Shown piece by piece: positions 53,514 to 61,211 of a stretch of DNA of 64,000 bases. The notes beneath the pieces were generated by a model that did not search any database, was not told the origin of the DNA, and worked only from the letters and a program-made list of their open reading frames with translations. Source of the DNA: Nitrospinae bacterium bin107. Its GTDB lineage: Bacteria; UBA8248. Numbering within the stretch: position 1 is the stretch's first letter; every line of letters starts with the position of its first letter. The translations under genes and the position numbers were made by a program. Location of the stretch: assembly GCA_002238965.1 (NCBI GenBank), contig MPNJ01000016.1, positions 1 through 64,000 on the forward strand. The letters run 5' to 3'.

Positions 53514-53724
53514 TTCTCCTCCTTCAAGTTTTCTTCGGAAATCGGGGTGATTTTTCTCTCGTGCGGGCCAAATAGTCAAGCCGCGCAAGGGTTTTATGGT
53601 TGTTATGGGTGCGCGGCGAATCAGATTTCAGGGTTTTGCATCTCGCACGCCTTCTCTAAATGCCCCAATTCTTCTATGATACAGATGCTCGCCAACTATA
53701 TATTTCATGCGGGAGAAAAGACGA

Positions 53725-53967
53725 ATGAAACTTCACGTTGAATACTGCGAAAAGTGAAACTACGGGCCACGCTATGAGCAGTTGGCTCAGGATCTGAAAA
53801 AACATTTCCCGGACCTGGAAATCGCCGGAAACGAGGATGGAAATTTTCGCGTCGGCTCCTTCGAACTGGTGCTCGATGGTGATCTCTTGTGGTCGAAACT
53901 CGATTCGGGCAATTTCCCCACGGAAGAAGAAGCGGTCAATCTACTCCAAGAGCATGTAAAAGCATGA
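53725..53967 (+). CDS. selW: SelW-like (Rdx family) selenoprotein, UGA read as selenocysteine
   Basis: An 80-residue reading frame starts at ATG 53725 behind GGGAG, runs MKLHVEYCEK, then an in-frame TGA at 53755-53757, and continues NYGPRYEQLAQDL ... to a proper stop at 53965-53967. The TGA falls exactly at the U of a CxxU motif after the first beta strand, as in SelW/Rdx thioredoxin-like selenoproteins. Homology-like sequence continues on both sides in frame (FELVLDGDLLWSK, NFPTEEEAV). Annotation that reads TGA as stop would lose the N-terminus and keep a 61-codon frame from TTG 53782. Its stop overlaps the MOSC gene (ATGA). Confidence 0.85.
53775..53789 (+). promoter_or_regulatory. Candidate bacterial SECIS-type hairpin for selW
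   Basis: TGAGC-AGTTG-GCTCA gives a five-base stem with a G-containing loop, starting 18 bases after the UGA, inside the coding region. Bacterial SECIS elements sit 16-37 bases downstream of the Sec codon with conserved G in the loop. Pairing further down is weak, so this is a position-based call. Confidence 0.5.
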
Positions 53968-54434
53968 CTTTCGAGGGCGAGGTAGTCTCGGTTCACATCG
54001 CCTCGGTGGGCGGCGAACCCATGATGGAGGTCGCCCAGGCGCAGGCTGTCATAGGGTCCGGCCTGGCCGGAGATCGCTACGCCGAGGGCGTGGGAACGTA
54101 TTCCAAGAAGCAGGGGCCCGATCGTGAAGTGACGCTCATCGAAATCGAGGCCATCGAAGCGCTTGTGCGCGACCACGATATCAAACTCGACGTGGGCCAG
54201 AGCAGGCGAAACATCGTGACGCGAGGTGTTCCGCTCAATCACCTGGTGGGGGCGGAATTTCAAGTGGGCGGTGTGAAGATGCGCGGCGTTCGCCTGAACG
54301 AGCCATGCAAATATTTCGAGAATTTACTGGGGATAGAGGGCCTGCACGACGCGCTCATCAATCGCTCGGGACTGAATGCTCAAGTTATAAGCGAGGGTTC
54401 CATTCGCGGAGGCGATGTCGTCAAACGCATCTGA
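53964..54434 (+). CDS. MOSC-domain protein
   Basis: A 156-residue beta-strand-rich protein with the MOSC signature: GLAGDRYAEGVGTYS, DREVTLIEIEAIEAL, SRRNIVTRGVPLNHLVG and a C-terminal LNEPCKYFE with a conserved Cys. MOSC domains are associated with molybdenum-cofactor sulfuration or oxidation; here it is a stand-alone, short version. The start ATG overlaps the stop of the selW-like gene, indicating an operon and likely co-expression. Confidence 0.88.
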   Translation: MTFEGEVVSVHIASVGGEPMMEVAQAQAVIGSGLAGDRYAEGVGTYSKKQGPDREVTLIEIEAIEALVRDHDIKLDVGQSRRNIVTRGVPLNHLVGAEFQVGGVKMRGVRLNEPCKYFENLLGIEGLHDALINRSGLNAQVISEGSIRGGDVVKRI

Positions 54435-54459
54435 ATCAATATTTTCTAGAGATCCTCTA

Positions 54460-55248
54460 ATGTCATTTCCCGTCGTACAGGTGGATGCGTTTACCGATAC
54501 GCCCTTTTCGGGTAATCCGGCCGCTGTATGCATTCTGCCGGCGCAAGTGGACGCAGAGTGGATGCAGCGCGTGGCGGCGGAGATGAATCTCTCTGAAACC
54601 GCTTTCGTGGTGAAACAAGAGGACGGCTACGGCCTGCGCTGGTTCACGCCCTTGAGCGAGGTGGACCTTTGCGGTCACGCTACGCTTGCGAGCGCCCATG
54701 TACTCTGGGAAGGAGGACATCTCGGTTCTGACGAGACGGTCATCTTCCACACGAAAAGCGGGGTTTTGACCTGTGAGCAGAAAGACGAATGGATAGAAAT
54801 GAATTTCCCCATAAGCCGGGAGTCGCCCGCAGCGCCCCCTGACGCCCTGGTGGAGGGCCTCGGCCTTATGCCCCGCTATGTGGGGAAAAGCGAGTTTGAT
54901 TATCTGGTGGAAGCCGATTCCGAGGCGGCGATCAGGTCTCTGGTTCCTGATTTTCAAGTTCTCGAGAACGTTCCCATGCGCGGCTGCATAGTTACGGCGC
55001 GATCCGATGACCCTGAATATGATTTCGTCTCTCGATTTTTCGCTCCAGGGCTGGGTGTGAACGAAGACCCGGTGACGGGTTCCGCCCACTGCTGCCTGGG
55101 GCCATTCTGGGCGGAGCGCCTTAAAAAAGAAGAACTTAACGCTTACCAGGCATCCACGAGAGGCGGGGTGGTGCGTATGAGGATCCTTGGAGACCGCATT
55201 ATTCTGGGAGGCAAGGCCGTGACCGTCCTGCAAGGGGATTTGCTTTAG
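54460..55248 (+). CDS. PhzF-family isomerase/epimerase
   Basis: A 262-residue PhzF/diaminopimelate-epimerase-fold protein. Seen: QVDAFTDTPFSGNPAAVC at the N-terminus, the conserved catalytic Glu in MNLSETAFV, RWFTPLSEVDLCGHATLA, and the C-terminal DPVTGSAHC. The reaction is not predictable from sequence; most PhzF-like proteins are uncharacterised. ATG at 54460 begins directly at the conserved strand; a 15-residue upstream extension is not needed. Confidence 0.88.
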   Translation: MSFPVVQVDAFTDTPFSGNPAAVCILPAQVDAEWMQRVAAEMNLSETAFVVKQEDGYGLRWFTPLSEVDLCGHATLASAHVLWEGGHLGSDETVIFHTKSGVLTCEQKDEWIEMNFPISRESPAAPPDALVEGLGLMPRYVGKSEFDYLVEADSEAAIRSLVPDFQVLENVPMRGCIVTARSDDPEYDFVSRFFAPGLGVNEDPVTGSAHCCLGPFWAERLKKEELNAYQASTRGGVVRMRILGDRIILGGKAVTVLQGDLL

Positions 55249-55529
55249 GCGCGAAGGTCGGTCGACTGAGTCATCAAAGTTACGGCCACGCTCATGAGAA
55301 TTCCAGACTGGTCGACGTCATCTGAGCCTCGTGCCAGTTCACAATGACTCAATACCCTCGTATGGGAATTGAGAATGTAGATATCGGCCGGGATTCCCTG
55401 AAAATCCATAGCAGGAAACTCTCTTGCGCCTTGGAGTCTCAAGGGCTATAACGGGCGGCTTCAATCGCTGGATGAAGTGCTCTGTAATTATTACTTTCAA
55501 GGACATTTTCATTTGCAAGGAGATTTTAG

Positions 55530-56729
55530 ATGGTAGTTGCTTTTGACTCCCAGGCCGTGGGTGCGAATCGTTTGGAAGAGATTCCTTTCTCGGGCATTCG
55601 CAAGGTTTTTGACGCCGTGGCGAAACTGGAAGGCGAGGGGCGCGACGTGATCCACTGGCAGATTGGCCGCACGGATTTCGATACGCCCGAGCACATCAAG
55701 CAAGGAGCCGCAGAATCCCTCGCACGCGGTGACGTGCACTACGCACCCAGCACGGGAGTACCCGCCTTGCGGAAGGGCATTGCGCACAGGACGGAAGTCG
55801 ACACCGGTGTGGAGGTGAACCCCGATACGCAGGTAATCGTTATGGCGGGGGCGAACGAAGGCATCATGGTTTCCATGCTGGCGCTGGTCAATCCCGGCGA
55901 TGAGGTGATCATCGCGCAGCCGAACTGGCATCATTACAAATCCTGCACGGCGTTGGCGGGCGGCGTGCCCGTCGAGGTGATGACGAAAGAAGAGAACGAT
56001 TTCGCGTTGCGCGCCGAGGACATCGAGGCGGTCTTGACGCCCAAGACGAAACTCGTTTGCCTCACTTCACCCGGCAATCCCACAGGCTGCACGATCCCTG
56101 AATCCGAACTCGCGAAAATCGCCGAACTGGCGGTGCAGCGCAATTTCATGGTGATGAGCGATGAGATATATGCGCGCATTTATTACGGCGATGCGCCGTG
56201 CGCCCCGAGCATTTTTTCACAGCCCGGCATGGCGGAGCGTACGGTGATCATCAACGGATTCTCGAAATTCTACAGCATGGACGGCTGGCGTCTCGGCTGG
56301 ACGGTGGCGAGCCCCGAGATTACACGCCACTTGCTCAAGATCCGGCAATACACCACCGTGTGCGTCAACACGTTCATCCAGCATGGCGCGGCGCGCGGCG
56401 TACTTGAGGATCAGGCGCCCATGGAGGCGATGACGCGCGAATTCGACAATAGGCGGCGTGTGATATCAGAAGGCCTGCGAGCTATCGAGGGCGTCACGCT
56501 GGCGGAGCCTACGGGCGCGTTTTACGCGTTCCCGAACGTGAAGGTTTTTGGGGAAACATCGGGCGAAGTGGCGGACTACCTATTGAACGAGCACGCCATC
56601 GCCACGGTGGACGGCGCTGTTTTCGGCGGCGAAGGATACCTCAGGATCGCATATTCCTGCTCGACGGAAGAATGCGAGCGAGGCGTCGAGCGCCTGGCCG
56701 CTGCGTTGGAGCAGCTTCGCAAAGGCTAG
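55530..56729 (+). CDS. PLP-dependent class I/II aminotransferase
   Basis: A 399-residue fold-type-I aminotransferase of the aspartate/alanine aminotransferase-like type. Conserved: LTSPGNPTGC, MSDEIYARIYYG, and INGFSKFYSMDGWRLGW with the PLP-binding Lys. The start has AGGAG seven bases upstream. A strong bidirectional terminator follows. Substrate specificity is not evident. Confidence 0.9.
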   Translation: MVVAFDSQAVGANRLEEIPFSGIRKVFDAVAKLEGEGRDVIHWQIGRTDFDTPEHIKQGAAESLARGDVHYAPSTGVPALRKGIAHRTEVDTGVEVNPDTQVIVMAGANEGIMVSMLALVNPGDEVIIAQPNWHHYKSCTALAGGVPVEVMTKEENDFALRAEDIEAVLTPKTKLVCLTSPGNPTGCTIPESELAKIAELAVQRNFMVMSDEIYARIYYGDAPCAPSIFSQPGMAERTVIINGFSKFYSMDGWRLGWTVASPEITRHLLKIRQYTTVCVNTFIQHGAARGVLEDQAPMEAMTREFDNRRRVISEGLRAIEGVTLAEPTGAFYAFPNVKVFGETSGEVADYLLNEHAIATVDGAVFGGEGYLRIAYSCSTEECERGVERLAAALEQLRKG

Positions 56730-56758
56730 ATTAGTAGTTATTTCATTACGATGTGAGC

Positions 56759-56791
56759 AAAAATGCCCCCACATGCGATGGGGGCATTTTT
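56759..56791. terminator. Bidirectional rho-independent terminator
   Basis: A stem AAAAATGCCCCC/GGGGGCATTTTT with a nine-base loop between the convergent aminotransferase and cupin genes; T-runs on both strands. Confidence 0.9.
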
Positions 56792-56816
56792 GGTTCTGGG
56801 ATGCAAGAATGCTTTC

Positions 56817-57167
56817 TCAAACCCTCCCGTAATCATCTTCGCGACGTTCGACGTCGTCCTCGCCGAAGTAGGCGCCGGTCTGCACCTCGATGAATACGAA
56901 GGGCGAATCTTCTTGGTTTTGAATCCGGTGCCATGCACCTTGCGGGATATCCATGCTCTGGCCGGCGGAAAACGTGATTTCCTCCCCTTCGCGGATGACG
57001 ATGGCCTGTCCCGATATGGCGTGCCAGTGCTCCAATCTGCGCATGTGACGCTGCAGACTGAGGCGATGCCCCGGATGAACGACAACACGTTTGACCTTAT
57101 GATCCGGCTCATCCGCCAATATGGTGAAATGCCCCCAAGGTCTATGTTCGGTATTATCTGTGGGCAT
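56817..57167 (-). CDS. Cupin, mannose-6-phosphate isomerase type II-like C-terminal domain
   Basis: A 116-residue single cupin with the pattern of the isomerase domain of type II phosphomannose isomerase/GDP-mannose pyrophosphorylase: RPWGHFTIL, VKRVVVHPGHRLSLQRHMRRLEHWHAISGQA and GAWHRIQN. The nucleotidyltransferase half of the bifunctional enzyme is absent. It may modify sugar phosphates or only bind one. The ATG at 57167 has a GAGGAG site; the alternative TTG has none. Confidence 0.82.
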   Translation of the reverse strand: MPTDNTEHRPWGHFTILADEPDHKVKRVVVHPGHRLSLQRHMRRLEHWHAISGQAIVIREGEEITFSAGQSMDIPQGAWHRIQNQEDSPFVFIEVQTGAYFGEDDVERREDDYGRV

Positions 57168-57181
57168 CCGGCTCCTCAAAG

Positions 57182-57213
57182 AAAAAACGGCGCCTCGGGA
57201 AGGGGCGCCGTCT
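57182..57213 (-). terminator. Rho-independent terminator of cbtB
   Basis: Minus-strand hairpin ACGGCGCC/GGCGCCGT followed by TTTTTTC, between cbtB and the cupin gene. Confidence 0.88.
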
Positions 57214-57241
57214 CTTGTCTGGCAATATGCTGCCAGGCCTA

Positions 57242-57439
57242 TTAATGGCAGGGGAAGGCGAAGGCGTGGCGGGTATCGTGGGCGGCGTCATGCAAAAGTT
57301 GGGGTTGGGCGAAACCCACGCCGTAGAGGATGAATATGCCGAGAACGATCGCCAATATGGCCGGCTTGACGGCCGCCATACGCCGGATGAGGCCGTCCGA
57401 TACGACTTCTTGATTCACTGCGTTCTCATAGAAAGCCAT
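57242..57439 (-). CDS. cbtB: CbtB-type small membrane protein (proposed cobalt transporter subunit)
   Basis: A 65-residue protein with one membrane segment (about residues 28-46) and the C-terminal His-rich signature LLHDAAHDTRHAFAFPCH of CbtB, the small subunit of a proposed CbtAB cobalt uptake system. The ATG at 57439 has a GGAGGAG site. The large partner CbtA is not adjacent: the downstream gene is a cupin after a terminator. No cobalamin riboswitch is recognisable upstream. Confidence 0.85.
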   Translation of the reverse strand: MAFYENAVNQEVVSDGLIRRMAAVKPAILAIVLGIFILYGVGFAQPQLLHDAAHDTRHAFAFPCH

Positions 57440-57553
57440 TAATCTGCTCCTCCAGGTTCTTTGCCTTACCGTCATGTATGCGGGAGATATTATCATATTT
57501 TCCCGAGAAGTCACTCCACTGCGCCGGTCTCTACCTCCCCGGAGAAATTCAGG

Positions 57554-58330
57554 CTAATCATCGATGATGGCCACCGCACGGCACCAGGCGCCGCTTGCGC
57601 GCTCTATATTGACGGGGAGCATCGAGACGGTGAATCCGGATTCGGGGATTTTATCGAGATTCATGAGCTTTTCCGCATGAATATATTCTCTCTTGCGTCC
57701 CAGGAAATGGCTGCCGAAGAAATCTTTCGTATTTCCCTGGCGTCTGAGTTCCGTCATCTTGGAGACGGGAATGTCGAAACCCCATGCGTCTATCCCCATC
57801 ACCTTGATCCCCTGATCGACGAGCCATTCCGTAGCGTCGACGCTCATGCCGGGGTGGGTTTGTTCAAAATCGGGGGTGTAGAGATACTTCGTGGTGTGAT
57901 CGGTCCGAATGAGAACGATATCCATCGGCTTGAGTGAATAGCCTTTCTCTTCGAGGGCCGCCACTTTCTGCTGCGTTTCCTCCACCGTGATGTTGTGTCC
58001 GCGTTCGGCGTCATGAAAATCGAGGACCACCCCATCGCTAACGCACCATTCGAGTGGGACGAGGTCGATCGTTTTCGAGGGTTTCCCCTCGCATTCAGGG
58101 CCGTAGTGGTACGGGGAATCGAGGTGCGTGCCGCTGTGCGTGCTGATGGCCGTGATGTTTTCGGTCGCGCAGTGCATGTGGTCGGGAAAATAACTGGTGT
58201 CCGGAAACTTGTATGATTTGGCTCGCATGCGTCCGAGTTCGGTGTGGTTTATGTATTGGATAGCGGCCGGGTTGTTCTCCATGGGTGCGTTTTGAAGGGG
58301 AACGCTTAAATCTACGATTCTACGGGCCAT
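57554..58330 (-). CDS. Cyclase/kynurenine-formamidase-like hydrolase
   Basis: A 258-residue member of the Mn-dependent cyclase family (kynurenine formamidase and polyketide cyclase-like). The metal motif HSGTHLDSPYH is intact, with MGIDAWGFD and the C-terminal strand typical of the family. Substrate unknown; many such enzymes hydrolyse N-formyl or amide bonds. It lies upstream of cbtB on the minus strand. Confidence 0.87.
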   Translation of the reverse strand: MARRIVDLSVPLQNAPMENNPAAIQYINHTELGRMRAKSYKFPDTSYFPDHMHCATENITAISTHSGTHLDSPYHYGPECEGKPSKTIDLVPLEWCVSDGVVLDFHDAERGHNITVEETQQKVAALEEKGYSLKPMDIVLIRTDHTTKYLYTPDFEQTHPGMSVDATEWLVDQGIKVMGIDAWGFDIPVSKMTELRRQGNTKDFFGSHFLGRKREYIHAEKLMNLDKIPESGFTVSMLPVNIERASGAWCRAVAIIDD

Positions 58331-58393
58331 TATTAGAGACTCCTCATATATTTGGTTTTGGGTGTTGGCCGCCCGGGGCCTGCAGGGTTTGGA

Positions 58394-58837
58394 TTATTTT
58401 TTATCCAACTTGAGGCCTGGCGGCGGAGCGGCGGCCTTTTCGCCGCGCTTGAGCAAGGGAAAGACCTCATTCGCGGCAATTCGAGCCGCCTGAAGCATAT
58501 AGGGCATGCCGCAGTAAGTGGCCATCTGAATGATAACCTCCATGATCTCGCGTTTCGTCGCTCCGCAGTTCCACGAAGCCTGAATGTGGGTGCGCAGTTG
58601 CGGATGCGCGTTGGCCATCACACATGCGGCCACGGCGCAAAGCTCCCTGGTTTTATGGGACAGGACGTTACGGTCATAAAGCCCGCCGTAGCAGAAGTTC
58701 ATGAAAAGTTCCATGAATTCCTCATCCGCCCATTCAGCCATGTCATGACCGATGCGCTCGGTAAATTCCTTGGTCCACAGGTGCGTGCCGCGTTTGAGGG
58801 CGCTCGCGGGAATTTTGGGTTTTCGTTTCGGAGGCAT
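58394..58837 (-). CDS. Carboxymuconolactone decarboxylase/AhpD-like protein
   Basis: A 147-residue alpha-helical protein of the CMD/AhpD superfamily: FMELFMNFCYGGLYDRNVLSHKTRELCAVAACVM, HIQASWNCGATKREIMEVIIQMATYCG. The usual redox CxxC of AhpD is not obvious, so a decarboxylase-like or structural role is possible. The N-terminus is Lys/Pro rich. ATG at 58837 has an AAAGGAG site. Upstream neighbour of the cyclase gene on the same strand. Confidence 0.86.
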   Translation of the reverse strand: MPPKRKPKIPASALKRGTHLWTKEFTERIGHDMAEWADEEFMELFMNFCYGGLYDRNVLSHKTRELCAVAACVMANAHPQLRTHIQASWNCGATKREIMEVIIQMATYCGMPYMLQAARIAANEVFPLLKRGEKAAAPPPGLKLDKK

Positions 58838-59082
58838 TGTTTCTCCTTTAGTGGATTGATCCCGGAAATTGTCTTGTTCAGAAGTTTTTAATCGAATTGG
58901 CGGAATTGCTAACACGCTCGATATCGCCTGTCAAACTGAAGCGGATAGTTGCCGGGAAGGTGCAATTAACGTTCGGGTAATACGGTCGAAACGATTTTGA
59001 AATACTTCTCACCTAAAAGATGTAAATGATGCTTCGTAAACCTAAACTCTCGGAATATCTAAAACGTATCGGAGGAAGGGGC

Positions 59083-60474
59083 ATGAGAAGAAGGGGTCTC
59101 TACATTGCGGCGGCGTTGGTCTTCGCCGTGGGGGTTTTATCCTTTACCGGCAGCGGCTGGGCACAGGATGTCAAGGCCATGGCGAAGAGCCTGGCGGATT
59201 TACGAGTCGCGGCGGATACTGTTTGGGTGATGGTGGCCGGGTTTCTGGTGTTTTTCATGCACGCAGGCTTTGCGATGCTCGAATCGGGGCTTTGCCGGGC
59301 CAAGAACACCGTCGCCATTCTCTATAAGAATTTCGGCGTCGTCGCCGTCTCGTCCCTGGCATTCTGGATATTGGGTTTCGCCCTCATGTTTGGAGATGGC
59401 AGCTCTATATTGGGAACGAACGGGTTTTTCATCTCGGGGGCTGACAACAGCCCGGCCACGGGTGACGCGTACAAAGGTGTATTCTCATCCCTGAATTGGA
59501 CGGGAATACCGCTATACGCAAAGTTTTTCTTCCAGCTTGTTTTCGCTGCGACGGCGGCGACCATCGTATCGGGCTGTGTGGCCGAGCGAATCAAGTTTTC
59601 CTCGTTCATGATCTTCAGCTTCTTGCTTGTAGCCATTATCTATCCTATCCAGGGCCATTGGATCTGGGGTGGCGGCTGGTTGGGCGGTATGGGTTTTCTC
59701 GATTTCGCCGGCTCCACAGTGGTTCACTCCGTAGGCGGCTGGGCGGGGCTCGCCGGAATCATCGTTCTGGGTCCTCGGCTCGGCAAGTACACCTCCGACG
59801 GCCGAATGCAGGCGATGCCCGGCCACAACATGCCGCTTGTCACGTTGGGGGGGTTTATCTTGTGGCTCGGATGGTTCGGTTTTAACCCGGGCAGCACCAT
59901 GGCCGCCGATGCGGGCTCTATCGCGCGGATCGCCGTGACGACGAACCTCGCCGCCGCCGCAGGTGTAGTTGCTTCCAGCATCACGTCGCGCACCATGTTC
60001 GGCAAAGCCGATCTTTCCATGAGCGTGAACGGCGCACTTGCAGGGTTGGTCGCCATTACGGCGCCATGCGCTAACGTTACTCCACTGGGGGCAGTAATTA
60101 TCGGTCTGATCGCTGGCTTCATCGTCTGCGTTGCGATCCCGTTTCTCGATAAAATCAAGATTGACGATCCGGTCGGCGCTGTTTCTGTGCACTTGGTATG
60201 CGGGATATTCGGCACGCTTGCGCTGGGTTTGTTTGCCGCGCCTTCCATAGACGACGGCGTTGTAGGATTGTTCTACGGCGGCGGCGCAGGACTCTTCATC
60301 AAACAACTAGTGGGAGTTGTCGCGGTCGGTGTCTTTACCTTCGTTTTGTCCTTCGTCCTTTGGCATGTGGTGAAAGGTCTGATGGGCGTGCGCGTTTCCG
60401 CAGAGGATGAATTGGCAGGTCTCGACCTCTCGGAGCATGGTATGGAGGCCTATGCAGGCGAGAGATTGGGTTGA
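59083..60474 (+). CDS. amt: Ammonium transporter Amt
   Basis: A 463-residue ammonium channel with eleven or so membrane segments plus an N-terminal signal-like hydrophobic segment (about residues 7-25, ending SGWAQ). Seen: the central GHWIWGGGWL and SVVHSVGGWAGLAG conduction regions, FNPGSTMA, and the C-terminal ELAGLDLSEHGMEAY that contacts GlnK. ATG at 59083 with GGAGGA; an upstream ATG at 59026 adds a charged stretch and lacks a good site. Followed closely by glnK, so nitrogen status likely regulates both. Confidence 0.95.
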   Translation: MRRRGLYIAAALVFAVGVLSFTGSGWAQDVKAMAKSLADLRVAADTVWVMVAGFLVFFMHAGFAMLESGLCRAKNTVAILYKNFGVVAVSSLAFWILGFALMFGDGSSILGTNGFFISGADNSPATGDAYKGVFSSLNWTGIPLYAKFFFQLVFAATAATIVSGCVAERIKFSSFMIFSFLLVAIIYPIQGHWIWGGGWLGGMGFLDFAGSTVVHSVGGWAGLAGIIVLGPRLGKYTSDGRMQAMPGHNMPLVTLGGFILWLGWFGFNPGSTMAADAGSIARIAVTTNLAAAAGVVASSITSRTMFGKADLSMSVNGALAGLVAITAPCANVTPLGAVIIGLIAGFIVCVAIPFLDKIKIDDPVGAVSVHLVCGIFGTLALGLFAAPSIDDGVVGLFYGGGAGLFIKQLVGVVAVGVFTFVLSFVLWHVVKGLMGVRVSAEDELAGLDLSEHGMEAYAGERLG

Positions 60475-60530
60475 TTCAGGCGAGGGGATACATTACCGGA
60501 TGAGTCCATCTGTCATCTTGAGAGGAATGA

Positions 60531-60872
<342 letters not shown>

Positions 60873-60985
60873 GAATCCGCTTCGCAAGGGAGTCGTTTCC
60901 TGAACGAGGCGATGGCGTGGGCGATTCATAGCCTTCTTAATTTGCCTCTAAATCGATTTCTAAGGCACGAACGTTCGACTTTCGG

Positions 60986-61014
60986 AAAACCGGCCCTGAA
61001 TCTGGGCCGGTTTT
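60986..61014. terminator. Rho-independent terminator after glnK
   Basis: A stem AAAACCGGCCC/GGGCCGGTTTT with a seven-base loop and flanking A/T runs, about 115 bases past the glnK stop. Confidence 0.9.
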
Positions 61015-61146
61015 CTGCGTTTAAATCTCTGGGACAGCGCATTTTTTAATGCGGTATTTTCAATAATATCCTCGAAGTGCCTGTTAATGCTGATATTGAT
61101 AGATAATTTAAAATTTAGGCAAGTCTAAAAATATATTCAGCATGAC

Positions 61147-61176
61147 TTGACTTTATTTTTTTCTTCCGAATAAAAT
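61147..61176 (+). promoter_or_regulatory. Candidate sigma-70 promoter of the di-heme cytochrome gene
   Basis: TTGACT (61147-61152) and TAAAAT (61171-61176) are 18 bases apart in an AT-rich stretch 36 bases before the start codon. Confidence 0.5.
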
Positions 61177-61211
61177 TGCTTTGTTGGTGGTTTTTATAGG
61201 AAACCGAAATC

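Noticed and set aside
53755-53757. Reading the TGA as a true stop, leaving only a 61-codon gene from TTG 53782
   Set aside because: The SelW-type CxxU motif, the in-frame ribosome site and start upstream, and continuous homology on both sides make selenocysteine decoding far more likely.
57440-57553. A cobalamin riboswitch ahead of cbtB
   Set aside because: Only about 114 bases separate it from the next gene and no B12-box-like sequence was found.
58898-58910. Sigma-54 promoter (TGG...TTGCT) before amt
   Set aside because: The GG and GC elements are 7 bases apart instead of the required 10.
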